DNA from: a virus
IMG/VR virus record: IMGVR_UViG_3300009008_003203
Coordinates: 1 to 41,029 of that record
Direction: 5' to 3' (one strand)
DNA length: 41,029 nucleotides
Shown piece after piece: positions 8,638 through 16,266 of this stretch. A program made the position numbers and the translations under genes. The stretch's first letter is position 1, and each line of letters starts with the position of its first letter. The notes beneath the pieces were generated by a model. The model was not told the DNA's origin, ran no database searches, and worked only from the letters and a program-made list of their open reading frames with translations.

Positions 8638-9348
8638 ATGTTCACTATTCTTCTACCAGTTTTTAATGGTGAGCGCTGGATTATTGAGGCGATACAAAAC
8701 TTAAAAGACCAGGTTTATACGGATTTTGAAGTCATTATAGTATGCAACGGTTGCACAGATCGATCCGCTAGTTTTGCATCAAGTCAGATAGCAGAAGATA
8801 AAAGGTTTAGATTAGTAGACACAAAATTTGCGAATAAATCATCCGCACTAAATATTGGGGTAATGATGGCGTCACGAGAGTGGATAGCAATATATGATGT
8901 TGATGACCGCTGGCATATAGAAAAACTAGATTATCAAGCCAGAGAGATATTATCTTCTTCTTCCTTGGAAGTTTTGGGAACACAAATGTTTTATCTGACA
9001 GAAGATAATGAAGTACAACCTGAGGGTCCCCTTTTGCCGCTGTCTCATGAAGATATAATGAGCTATTTGCTGGAAAGAAAAAGCAATCCATTTTGCAATA
9101 GCAGTATTACGTATCGAAGAGATTTGCATTTCACTAGAGTGGGATTTTATGATCCGCAATGTGCTGTAGAAGATTATGACTTTTGGATTCGATGCGCACT
9201 TGCTGGTACTCATTTTAAAAATTTGGCCGGGTTTTTAGCATTTCATAGGCTTCATTCTGGATCACATTTTAACGGATCAAATAAGCAACGCAACGATAAA
9301 GTTTTTTTAGATAGTATGATGGAGCATAGAAGAAAGGGAGCCGAGTAA
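8638..9348 (+). CDS. GT2-family glycosyltransferase
   Basis: A 236-residue GT-A enzyme: FTILLPVFNGERW at the N-terminus, VYTDFEVIIVCNGCTD as the nucleotide-binding strand, IYDVDDRW with D87-V-D89 as the metal site, and VEDYDFWIRCA as the catalytic ED motif. It is related to the two other GT2 genes in this cluster but more distant. GGAG lies 7-10 bp before the ATG. There are no membrane helices. Its place directly after a paralogue suggests a tandem duplication followed by divergence. Donor and acceptor are unknown. Confidence 0.83.
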   Translation: MFTILLPVFNGERWIIEAIQNLKDQVYTDFEVIIVCNGCTDRSASFASSQIAEDKRFRLVDTKFANKSSALNIGVMMASREWIAIYDVDDRWHIEKLDYQAREILSSSSLEVLGTQMFYLTEDNEVQPEGPLLPLSHEDIMSYLLERKSNPFCNSSITYRRDLHFTRVGFYDPQCAVEDYDFWIRCALAGTHFKNLAGFLAFHRLHSGSHFNGSNKQRNDKVFLDSMMEHRRKGAE

Positions 9349-9353
9349 TTGAT

Positions 9354-10211
9354 ATGGTAGAAGAATTTTGTAAAAAATATGGTGTCTCAAAAGACGATGT
9401 GGTTTGGATAGATTTACAAGACACAGACTTATCAAAGCTTAAAGCTCTTAGTGAGAGCTTAATAGCGGTCAAATATGTTAGGATAACAAAGCCATCGATT
9501 AATCAAGAATTGCTTAATGACATAAACAATCATTTGACAAATTATTTTTGTTTCCGACGGGTTGACGGTCCAAATGATCAAGACATCGTTTACGAAAATA
9601 AATTTCATACTGATCCGGTTTGGCCTGGGATTGATGTTTCTGGATATGAGAACACTTACATAAGAGGAAAACCGAAAGAATATTTACTCCACACAATAAG
9701 CCTGTTTAAGCAATTTACAAAGGCTCGTACAATTCTTGAAATCGGATCCGTACGAGCCGTGATGGAGCATACTATTGACGAATTTAATCCCGCATGTTGC
9801 AACGATGGTCATTCTACATATTTTTGGAGTCATTATACAGGTGCTGAAGTACACACCGTTGACAACCATCCCCATAGAAAGAGAAATATTATGGATGTTG
9901 ATGCTAGACTTTCAAGCGTCTTTGCGCACACTGCCGATGGCATAGAATTTATAAAGAATTTTGACCAAGAGATCGATTTGCTCTTTTTGGATGCATGGGA
10001 TGTGATACCCGATACACCATACGCCGAAAGACATTTAGAAGCTTATATCGCTTCGAAACAAAAATTAGCAGCAAGCTGCTTAGTGCTTATCGACGATACA
10101 GACGTCGGTGGCGGCGGTAAGGGTAGACTAGTCATTCCAGAACTTAAGAAAGATGGGTTTCAATGCATAGCGAATAGAAGACAAACAATCTTTTTGAGGA
10201 CAGCGCAGTGA
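9354..10211 (+). CDS. Class I SAM-dependent methyltransferase-like protein
   Basis: The 285-residue protein has an N-terminal segment of ~100 residues of unknown type followed by a Rossmann-like methyltransferase domain. The motif I strand is ILEIGSVRAVME near residues 125-136, in which the usual glycine-rich loop is reduced to one glycine. A second acidic strand (EVHTVDNHP) fits the ribose-binding position, and LLFLDAWDVIPDTPYAERHLEAY near residues 205-230 resembles the methyltransferase 24 group. LVLIDDTDVGGGGKG follows. It sits among glycosyltransferases, so a glycan methyl transfer is plausible, but the incomplete motif I leaves activity uncertain. AAAGGGAG lies about 13 bp before the ATG, rather far. 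Confidence 0.65.
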   Translation: MVEEFCKKYGVSKDDVVWIDLQDTDLSKLKALSESLIAVKYVRITKPSINQELLNDINNHLTNYFCFRRVDGPNDQDIVYENKFHTDPVWPGIDVSGYENTYIRGKPKEYLLHTISLFKQFTKARTILEIGSVRAVMEHTIDEFNPACCNDGHSTYFWSHYTGAEVHTVDNHPHRKRNIMDVDARLSSVFAHTADGIEFIKNFDQEIDLLFLDAWDVIPDTPYAERHLEAYIASKQKLAASCLVLIDDTDVGGGGKGRLVIPELKKDGFQCIANRRQTIFLRTAQ

Positions 10212-11131
10212 CACGTATAGTATTGATAAACACACCAACTCTTCCTTGTCCAGATACACATTATTTACATGTTAAGAAATTTCTAAAAGGGTTTGTTCAA
10301 AACGGCTTTCCGCTTATTGAGGTTAATAATAAAAGAGAAATTGATGCCTTAACTCATGACGACATTGTATACATCTCCAATCATGGGTTCGAACCATGGG
10401 CTGGTGTAAGTCGCGAAGATCTACCAATACAAAATGCTTTAAAGCAAATGGAGCTTCTGGAGAAGAAATGTCATTATGCGATATTGTGGCATTTTCATCA
10501 AGCGTTGTTCAGATTTTTTTATGAGCCGCAATTTAAGAACGTTATTTTAACCGGCCACTGGCGTGGGTCATGGGCTGATGAAGAATATTTCGATTTTTCA
10601 TTTACACCGTATAGTCAATTGGAGAATTTTGTTCCTATGAGATTTGCTACTGACCTTCATCCCTCTGAAATTGAGGATCCGCTTGACAAGGTTTATGACG
10701 CATGCTTTATTGGGACTCCATATAAGATACCGTGGATTCAAGAAATTGCCGGTCGCCACAATGTATATGCTCATTTTGGTAAACCGTGGTTACCAGAAGC
10801 AGATAGGCTTCGTGTTCTAAGAACTTCTACAATTGGTCTGGGCTTTGGTGCCGACCAGAATGTGAAGGAGGGTGTAATGACTGAAAGAGTTATTGAAAGC
10901 ATTGCTCATGGGTGTGTTGTGATAAGTGATTGCGCCACTGCACCAGAAAGAACCGGTGGCGCAGCAATTTATGTCGAAAGCAAGCAACACGCTCTTGAAG
11001 AAGTAAAACGGATTTTACATTCACCTGAGTTCGCTAGAGAAAAAATGCACCTCGGCCTTGAGTTTGTTAGAAATGAGGGCACCTATTTTCATCTTGCAAA
11101 AGATATGCTTGATGCACTGAATATCACATAA
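10208..11131 (+). CDS. GT-B glycosyltransferase (GT1/GT4, CgeB-like)
   Basis: The start is GTG 10208 within a GTGA overlap with the upstream stop; GAGGA lies 7 bp before it. The 307-residue protein has an N-terminal strand (IVLINTPTLP) and a C-terminal half with the sugar-nucleotide-binding pattern GVMTERVIESIAHGCVVISD near residues 223-240, followed by a GGAAIYVES strand. This C-terminal pattern resembles the CgeB-like glycosyltransferase group, where the conserved Glu contacts the donor ribose. There is no signal peptide. It closes the first tight block of glycosyltransferase genes; a 64 bp leader follows. Substrate unknown. Confidence 0.7.
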   Translation: MTRIVLINTPTLPCPDTHYLHVKKFLKGFVQNGFPLIEVNNKREIDALTHDDIVYISNHGFEPWAGVSREDLPIQNALKQMELLEKKCHYAILWHFHQALFRFFYEPQFKNVILTGHWRGSWADEEYFDFSFTPYSQLENFVPMRFATDLHPSEIEDPLDKVYDACFIGTPYKIPWIQEIAGRHNVYAHFGKPWLPEADRLRVLRTSTIGLGFGADQNVKEGVMTERVIESIAHGCVVISDCATAPERTGGAAIYVESKQHALEEVKRILHSPEFAREKMHLGLEFVRNEGTYFHLAKDMLDALNIT

Positions 11132-11140
11132 GCGAACTTG

Positions 11141-11150
11141 TACAGCTGCT
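11141..11150 (+). repeat. 10-bp element TACAGCTGCT, copy 2 (45 bp before a start codon)
   Basis: An exact copy of the element at 3361-3370, again in an intergenic leader. See the finding on this pair. Confidence 0.3.
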
Positions 11151-11154
11151 ATAT

Positions 11155-11162
11155 TTTAAATA
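11155..11162 (+). promoter_or_regulatory. Weak T4-late-like promoter candidate (TTTAAATA)
   Basis: TTTAAATA matches 7 of 8 positions of the T4-type late consensus TATAAATA and lies 33 bp before the ATG at 11196, in one of the few gaps of this gene run. The window encodes a gp55-like sigma factor that would recognise such a site. AT-rich DNA makes 7/8 matches common, so this is only a candidate. Confidence 0.25.
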
Positions 11163-11195
11163 AAATGTTTAGAACATGTTATTCTGGGTTTAGTA

Positions 11196-11966
11196 ATGCA
11201 AGAAATCATATTGGGGTCTCCTTATGGCGGGCTAGGAGACAATATTCAACTTTCTACGCTACCAGAGCTGTACGCTAAAGCGGGACATGATGTCTATATT
11301 TGCAGTGAAGCTTATTTTCGTAATCCCGAAATAAAAGAGCTCATTTGGGAATGTAATCCTTTTGTGAGGGGTACAAAGTCAGGTATTTGTAATGCTGGAG
11401 ACACCCCCGGCCGCCACCGTCCAGTGCACCCAAATCCCATATCTAATTGGGAGATTCTTCATGGGTTTTCACCAACAAACACGATACCAAAGATTTATTA
11501 TACTCCACAAAAGATCGATATATTCCAAGATGTATTTCTTGTGGATTTTTCTTCAATATCAGCAGTTTTTAGTACGAGAGTTGTGGAAGAAGCTTATTTG
11601 ATGATTAAAGAAAAGTACCCTGACAAAACTTTTCGACGTGTCCGATTTCAACAAAACTTAAATCCTGTCAACGAAAAAGCACAATGGCAAAATGGCGTCT
11701 TTAGAGAATTAAACATCAGCGTAGGCAATGACGTAGTTGTAAATAACATCTTTGAGTATTGTGATATAATATGCTCATCTTTTGGATTCTTATCAATCTA
11801 TAGTGGCGCCAGCCATCTAAGTTCTGCACTGAAAGAGTATAATCGAGAGTTGATTAGCTTATGTGTAGTAAGACAGGAGCACTATGAACATAATCGACGT
11901 AATTCGCTTCATTTATACGATAATATTGAATATATTCTTGTCTCATCCGATGGACTAGGGTTTTAA
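11196..11966 (+). CDS. GT9-like (heptosyltransferase-type) GT-B glycosyltransferase candidate
   Basis: The 256-residue product begins with ILGSPYGGLGDNIQLSTLPEL, a glycine-rich N-terminus like that of GT9 heptosyltransferases and similar GT-B enzymes. A later segment (VVNNIFEYCDIICSSFGFLSIYSGASHLSSA) resembles the C-terminal donor-binding region in which a SGASH-type motif replaces the TGP-HLA of heptosyltransferases. At 256 residues it is shorter than the usual ~320-350. It directly precedes (3 bp) the HldE-type adenylyltransferase, so a heptose donor is an attractive guess, but that rests on context. It has its own short leader carrying a repeated 10-mer. Confidence 0.5.
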   Translation: MQEIILGSPYGGLGDNIQLSTLPELYAKAGHDVYICSEAYFRNPEIKELIWECNPFVRGTKSGICNAGDTPGRHRPVHPNPISNWEILHGFSPTNTIPKIYYTPQKIDIFQDVFLVDFSSISAVFSTRVVEEAYLMIKEKYPDKTFRRVRFQQNLNPVNEKAQWQNGVFRELNISVGNDVVVNNIFEYCDIICSSFGFLSIYSGASHLSSALKEYNRELISLCVVRQEHYEHNRRNSLHLYDNIEYILVSSDGLGF

Positions 11967-11969
11967 TAT

Positions 11970-12368
11970 ATGAACGTTGATAGTCAAAAAAGGATATTCA
12001 CTAACGGTTGTTTCGATGTTTTACATCGAGGTCATATTGAGCTTTTAAAATATTGTAAAACTTTGGGGTATGTGATTGTGGGATTGAATAGTGATAAAAG
12101 CGTTAAGAGGCTAAAGGGTGACAATAGGCCATTCTTCTCTCAAGATGATAGAAAATTTATACTAGAGTCTTGTCGGTTCGTGGATGAGGTACGTATCTTT
12201 GAGGATGACACACCGCTCAGAATGATAAAAGCCTTGAGGCCAGATATGATTGTGAAAGGTGCAGATTATATGCCCCAAGAAGTGGCTGGTCATGAAATTT
12301 GTGAAGTTAGAATATTCCAAATTTTAGATGGATATTCCACAACAAATATTTTGGAAAAAATACAATGA
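11970..12368 (+). CDS. rfaE2: D-beta-D-heptose 1-phosphate adenylyltransferase (HldE C-terminal domain type)
   Basis: A 132-residue nucleotidyltransferase with TNGCFDVLHRGHIELL, the H19-x-G-H22 ATP-binding site of the class. The strings LKGDNRP, EDDTPLRMIKALRPDMIVKGADY, EVAG and GYSTTNILEKI match the heptose-specific adenylyltransferases rather than glycerol-phosphate or ethanolamine-phosphate cytidylyltransferases. The reaction is D-glycero-beta-D-manno-heptose 1-phosphate plus ATP to the ADP-heptose. In many bacteria this domain is fused to the kinase; here the kinase is a separate gene at 16750. It is coupled to the next gene by an ATGA overlap. Length is normal for the stand-alone domain. 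Confidence 0.87.
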   Translation: MNVDSQKRIFTNGCFDVLHRGHIELLKYCKTLGYVIVGLNSDKSVKRLKGDNRPFFSQDDRKFILESCRFVDEVRIFEDDTPLRMIKALRPDMIVKGADYMPQEVAGHEICEVRIFQILDGYSTTNILEKIQ

Positions 12369-12685
12369 TATATGTGTTCGATATAGACGGCACCATTTGT
12401 GAAAATTCTAATAGCGAATATCAAAATTCTATACCGAAATTAAATCGTATTGAAAGAGTAAATAAGCTTTATGATGAAGGACACACAATAATATTTCAAA
12501 CTGCAAGGGGAATGGGTCGAAGTGGGAACTCCTCAGCGTATGCTTACAAAGCATTTTATGAATTTACTAAAAACCAACTTGATTCTTGGGGAGTGAAGTA
12601 TCACTCATTGTTCTTAGGAAAGCCAGCAGGAGACACATACATCGATGATAAGGGAATTAGAGATGAAGACTTCTTTACCGATTAA
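12365..12685 (+). CDS. Minimal HAD-superfamily phosphatase
   Basis: A 106-residue HAD protein without a cap domain. Motif I is FDIDGT with nucleophile D6 and acid D8; T46 in FQTARG gives motif II; K86 in LGKPAGD and D94/D95 in YIDDKG give motifs III and IV. The pathway position between the adenylyltransferase and sugar enzymes suggests a sugar-phosphate phosphatase, possibly taking the GmhB role of removing the 7-phosphate from heptose bisphosphate. Against that, GmhB proteins are longer (~190 residues) with a zinc loop that is absent here. Similar small HAD proteins occur in capsule/LPS loci. The start is the A of an ATGA overlap. Confidence 0.75.
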   Translation: MIYVFDIDGTICENSNSEYQNSIPKLNRIERVNKLYDEGHTIIFQTARGMGRSGNSSAYAYKAFYEFTKNQLDSWGVKYHSLFLGKPAGDTYIDDKGIRDEDFFTD

Positions 12686-13022
12686 ATTCGTTCCGAAGGG
12701 ATGGGGATTTGAGAAGTGGATTGTTAATTGCGAAGAGTATTGCGGAAAACTTCTTTATTTTGTGAAGGGTAAACGCTGTTCATGGCACTATCATAAACTG
12801 AAAGATGAGGTGTTCTATGTGCAATCTGGAAAGATTTTGGTAAAATACTCAGAGGAAGATGATATCGAAAATGTTGGGGTAATAACACTCGGCCCAGGAG
12901 ATAACTTCCATGTTTATCGTGGGCTTAGACATCAGATGATCGCTCTTGAAGATACTGAGCTTTTTGAATTCTCAACGCAACATTTCGATGAGGATAGTCA
13001 TAGGCTTCAAAAGGGAGACTAA
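12663..13022 (+). CDS. Single-domain cupin, probable sugar-biosynthesis protein
   Basis: A 119-residue cupin. I use ATG 12663, which has AGGGA about 8 bp upstream and overlaps the HAD gene by 23 bp, instead of the ATG at 12645. The metal-binding pattern is clear: H42-x-H44-x4-E49 in SWHYHKLKDE, with a second histidine in GLRHQMIAL forming cupin motif 2. An opening PKGWGFEKWIVN is typical of cupins found beside phosphomannose isomerase or LPS genes. It could be an isomerase, an epimerase or a binding protein; the sequence does not decide. Neighbours on both sides handle sugar phosphates or nucleotide sugars. Confidence 0.75.
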   Translation: MKTSLPIKFVPKGWGFEKWIVNCEEYCGKLLYFVKGKRCSWHYHKLKDEVFYVQSGKILVKYSEEDDIENVGVITLGPGDNFHVYRGLRHQMIALEDTELFEFSTQHFDEDSHRLQKGD

Positions 13023-13025
13023 TAT

Positions 13026-13682
13026 ATGCGCACAAAGAGAGTACTTATAACAGGATCTTCACGAGGTCTTGGAAAGCATTTAGCGACCCAATTTGAGATG
13101 GCTGGATGTGGCGTTTTTAGACACGCAAGGATGGATGATTCAGGATACGATATTACTGGAGACATCACAAGTGACAATTTTTATGATTTGTTAGAAAGTT
13201 TTATCAGAGATAATCACATTAGTATCTTTGTAAATAATGCAGCGATCCATGAGCCGAAAGCATTTTTAGAGTATAGCGAAAATGATATTCGTATTGTGTT
13301 GGTAACAAATCTAGTTTCTCAAATTCTTATGATACAACGAGTGTATAAAGTCTTTAAAGAACGAGGTTCCGGAATAGTCGTTAACATTAATTCTTTGGCA
13401 GGCCGGAATCCATCATCAAATGAAACAATTTATTGTGCAAGCAAATACGGTCTTCGTGGATTTTCCGAATCACTCCAGATTGAATCTATTGGTAAGAACA
13501 TAAAGATTTTAGATTTTTATCCTGGCGCAATGAAAACAGACATGTGCAAAAATAGAGAAAATTATGATAGCTTAATGGATCCCCATGAGGTGGCTGAAAT
13601 AATATGCGACACCGTTTTACGTAATGATACCACTATTTTACCCACTGAGACAATTATAAGAAAATTTTTATCAAAGGACTAA
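13026..13682 (+). CDS. Short-chain dehydrogenase/reductase
   Basis: A 218-residue classical SDR. The cofactor motif TGSSRGLG lies near residues 9-16, NNAA near residue 74, the catalytic serine in NINSLAG, and the active-site YxxxK as YCASK near residues 136-140. The Gly-rich motif with an Arg suggests NADP(H), though this is not certain. The substrate is unknown; the zinc dehydrogenase 9 bp downstream may act on the same intermediate. No ribosome-binding site stands out beyond GGGAG about 9 bp before the ATG. Confidence 0.85.
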   Translation: MRTKRVLITGSSRGLGKHLATQFEMAGCGVFRHARMDDSGYDITGDITSDNFYDLLESFIRDNHISIFVNNAAIHEPKAFLEYSENDIRIVLVTNLVSQILMIQRVYKVFKERGSGIVVNINSLAGRNPSSNETIYCASKYGLRGFSESLQIESIGKNIKILDFYPGAMKTDMCKNRENYDSLMDPHEVAEIICDTVLRNDTTILPTETIIRKFLSKD

Positions 13683-13691
13683 AGCAAGATT

Positions 13692-14702
13692 ATGAAAGCA
13701 GCAATTTTAGAAGAAATTAATGGACCACTAGCCATTAAAGAAGTCGAGCTAACCTCGTTAAAGCCGGGGCAGGTTTTGGTAAAGATCTTAGTTAGTGGGT
13801 TATGTGGCGCTCAATTACATGAAATCCGTGGTCATAAAGGTAATGCAAAGTTTCTTCCCCACTTAATGGGTCATGAGGGCTGTGGAATCGTACAAGAAGT
13901 GGGCACCGGAGTCATGACTGTTGCACCTGGGGATAAGGTTGTAATGCATTGGAGACCTGGTACAGGAATGGAGGCGCCATTTCCAGAATATATTTTGAAT
14001 GGTAAAAAGATAAGCAGCGGAAAAGTGACAACACTTAGCGAATATTCTATAGTCTCAGAAAACAGGGTGACGACAGTTCCGGCAGATACTCCAAATAATC
14101 TTTGCGCGCTTCTGGGTTGCGGATTGACAACAGCATTAGGAATTATCGATAATGAAATAGATCTTAAAATGGGCGAAAGCGTGATGGTTATTGGCTGTGG
14201 TGGTGTAGGGCTGAACTTAATACAAGGCGCAAAAATGAAGAGCGCATTTCCAATCGTAGCAATTGATCAATCCGAGTATAAAAGACAAAAAGCTTTAGAG
14301 GCAGGAGCTAGCCTCTTTATTAATACTGCAACCGAGGAGTCCCAACCTAACGAGATTGATGTGATAATCGACACCACGGGAAATGTCAACGTAATCGCAG
14401 ATGCGATAGGGCGCCTGTCTAAGAATGGCAGAATGATTTTAGTAGGTCAACCTTCTCCTAACGAAGAATTGACGATCCCTAATGGTATCACATTATTCGG
14501 TGGTTCTGGAAAGTCTATAAAAGCGAGTCAGGGTGGAAGGACCGAGCCAGCTATGGACATCCCGCGATATATCAAGATGTATCGAGCTGGAATTTTAGAC
14601 ATTGATAAAATTGTAACCCATACGTTTTCACTTGAAGACGTGAATGAAGCGTTTGACTTGTTAAAGACAGGCACCGCTGGTAGAATAATGGTAAAGATGT
14701 GA
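13692..14702 (+). CDS. Zinc-type (MDR) alcohol/polyol dehydrogenase lacking the structural-zinc lobe
   Basis: A 336-residue medium-chain dehydrogenase. Catalytic zinc ligands are C38 (SGLCGAQ) and H61-E62 (GHEGCG), with a further cysteine near residue 148 (LGCGLTT); the Rossmann motif is VIGCGGVGLN. The loop that in most family members holds four cysteines for a second, structural zinc (here about residues 90-115) has none, so the enzyme probably binds only one zinc. It oxidises or reduces an alcohol/ketone, likely a sugar or polyol derivative given the context. The gene lies between an SDR and a methyltransferase and ends in an overlap with the next start. Confidence 0.85.
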   Translation: MKAAILEEINGPLAIKEVELTSLKPGQVLVKILVSGLCGAQLHEIRGHKGNAKFLPHLMGHEGCGIVQEVGTGVMTVAPGDKVVMHWRPGTGMEAPFPEYILNGKKISSGKVTTLSEYSIVSENRVTTVPADTPNNLCALLGCGLTTALGIIDNEIDLKMGESVMVIGCGGVGLNLIQGAKMKSAFPIVAIDQSEYKRQKALEAGASLFINTATEESQPNEIDVIIDTTGNVNVIADAIGRLSKNGRMILVGQPSPNEELTIPNGITLFGGSGKSIKASQGGRTEPAMDIPRYIKMYRAGILDIDKIVTHTFSLEDVNEAFDLLKTGTAGRIMVKM

Positions 14703-15535
14703 AGAAGACTATCTATCAATTCTTAAAAGAAATTCAAGTCTATGATTGCGAATTCCAGAAGGTCAGAATAGGTAATGAGTCAGATGGAGGCTATGTTGCG
14801 CTACATGAAGTGTGTGATAAAACCCGAACGCTTTATTCTTTTGGTGTCGAAGATAACATCACTTTTGAACAAGACTTCGTCCGGCGATATCCCCAGGCGC
14901 TCGTAAAACTATTTGATCATACAGTGGATGGATTGCCGTCTAATCATCCCAATTTTGCTTTTGTAAAGAAAGGTATCGCCGCCACCCCCTCCAAAAACTT
15001 CGTTGCACTTTCTAGCATATTAGACGAAGAATGTACAGGTATAACTTTAAAGATGGATATTGAGTGGGATGAATGGAGTGTTTTGGGTTCGTTAAGTTCT
15101 GATCAGCTAAAAAAAATAGACCAAATGCTGGTCGAATTTCACTTAGTCACTGTAGATGTTGATAACAAATTTATAGCAAATACAGACCCTGAATATAGGC
15201 TAACGCCTTATTTCGATTCATTTTATAGAGCGACTTATGACAAAGTTAATGATGCTCTTTTTATGACATACCTTAATACAATGAAGAAAATTAATGAATG
15301 GTTTTACGCTTTTCATATTCATCCCAATAATTCGCTAAAGAAGGTTAAGACCGGTGGATATAGTTTTCCACCACTTTTAGAAATAAGCTTTGTAAGAAAA
15401 GACTTGGTAAAAAATATTAGGGCTACTACGTGTAATTTTCCTATTTCTGGTTTAGATTTTCCAAATAAGCCCTACAAGAAGGAAATTAAGAATTATTATC
15501 CACTAGCTCAAGAGGAAAAAGGAGAAAAATGCTGA
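14699..15535 (+). CDS. FkbM/METTL24-like methyltransferase family protein
   Basis: The 278-residue product starts at GTG 14699 in a GTGA overlap and has no strong ribosome-binding site, so it is probably translationally coupled. Near residues 22-35 it has VRIGNESDGGYV and then LYSFGVEDNITFEQDF and LFDHTVDG, the arrangement typical of the METTL24/FkbM-related group in which GGY and FG-V shape the SAM pocket. MDIEWDEW in the middle fits the acidic motif of the family. Likely an O-methyltransferase acting on a glycan or sugar precursor; substrate unknown. A GGAGAAAA just before its stop serves the next gene. Confidence 0.65.
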   Translation: MKKTIYQFLKEIQVYDCEFQKVRIGNESDGGYVALHEVCDKTRTLYSFGVEDNITFEQDFVRRYPQALVKLFDHTVDGLPSNHPNFAFVKKGIAATPSKNFVALSSILDEECTGITLKMDIEWDEWSVLGSLSSDQLKKIDQMLVEFHLVTVDVDNKFIANTDPEYRLTPYFDSFYRATYDKVNDALFMTYLNTMKKINEWFYAFHIHPNNSLKKVKTGGYSFPPLLEISFVRKDLVKNIRATTCNFPISGLDFPNKPYKKEIKNYYPLAQEEKGEKC

Positions 15536-16266
15536 ATAACAGGTCAAAACAAATCAGGAGGGACACCATTACTTTATCAAAGGCCAATGGTGGTTATCAT
15601 TATGGGGGTTGCTTTTCAGCAGTAGAGTTACTCGTTTCCTTGTACGATCATATCTTAACCGATGATGATAGATTTATATTAAGTAAGGGTCATGGCTGCT
15701 GGCCATATTACGTTTTGCTTAGGGAGCGTGGGTATGACCCTAGACCTACCGGCCATCCAGAACGTGATGTGCATAATGGAATTCACTGGACAACAGGTAG
15801 CGAAGGACACGGATTTCCAGCTGCCATTGGAATGGCAATAGCAAAGAAAATGTTAAAAAAGTCTGGAAAGATTTACGTTATTATTGGTGATGGAGAATGC
15901 CAGGAGGGCACAACTTGGGAATCTCTTTTACTGGCTGCACATCACAAGCTTGATAATCTAGTTATTATCGCTGACTGGAATGGTATTCAGGGCTCAGGGT
16001 ATACAAAAGATATTTTACCCATCCCAAACTTCGACCAGATTGCTGAGGCAATCGGGTGGTCAACGTCAGTCATCGATGGGCATTCATATGAAGAAATTTT
16101 AGGTGCCCTGGCTATCTATAAAAAAGAAACGCCACGTCTTATTATTGCAAATACGATAAAGGGTAAGGGGGTGAGCTATATGGAAAATCAGCCTTGCTGG
16201 CATGCTCAATGGCCGCCACCAGACAAAGAAGAACAAGCGCTTAAAGAGCTGGAGGATTCAGAGTAA
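15529..16266 (+). CDS. Transketolase, N-terminal (thiamine-diphosphate PP-domain) subunit
   Basis: A 245-residue PP domain of transketolase. The hallmark thiamine-diphosphate motif begins with GDGECQEG near residue 120 and ends at ADWNG near N151. SKGHGCWPYY, TGSEGHGFPAAIGMA and NTIKGKGVSYME are conserved transketolase strings. The enzyme moves two-carbon units between ketoses and aldoses, which yields sedoheptulose 7-phosphate, the entry compound for ADP-heptose synthesis. The partner subunit follows with a 1 bp overlap (TAATG). Split transketolases occur in several bacterial surface-sugar loci. Whether the product is sedoheptulose 7-phosphate or another ketose is inferred only from neighbours. 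Confidence 0.88.
   Translation: MLNNRSKQIRRDTITLSKANGGYHYGGCFSAVELLVSLYDHILTDDDRFILSKGHGCWPYYVLLRERGYDPRPTGHPERDVHNGIHWTTGSEGHGFPAAIGMAIAKKMLKKSGKIYVIIGDGECQEGTTWESLLLAAHHKLDNLVIIADWNGIQGSGYTKDILPIPNFDQIAEAIGWSTSVIDGHSYEEILGALAIYKKETPRLIIANTIKGKGVSYMENQPCWHAQWPPPDKEEQALKELEDSE

Noticed and set aside
11970-12368. Glycerol-3-phosphate cytidylyltransferase (TagD type)
   Set aside because: LKGDNRP, EDDTP, RPDMIVKGADY, EVAG and GYSTTNI follow the heptose adenylyltransferase pattern more closely.
13692-14702. A CDP-ribitol (TarJ-type) pathway based on the zinc dehydrogenase
   Set aside because: No TarI-type cytidylyltransferase is present; the nucleotidyltransferase in the run is of the heptose type.
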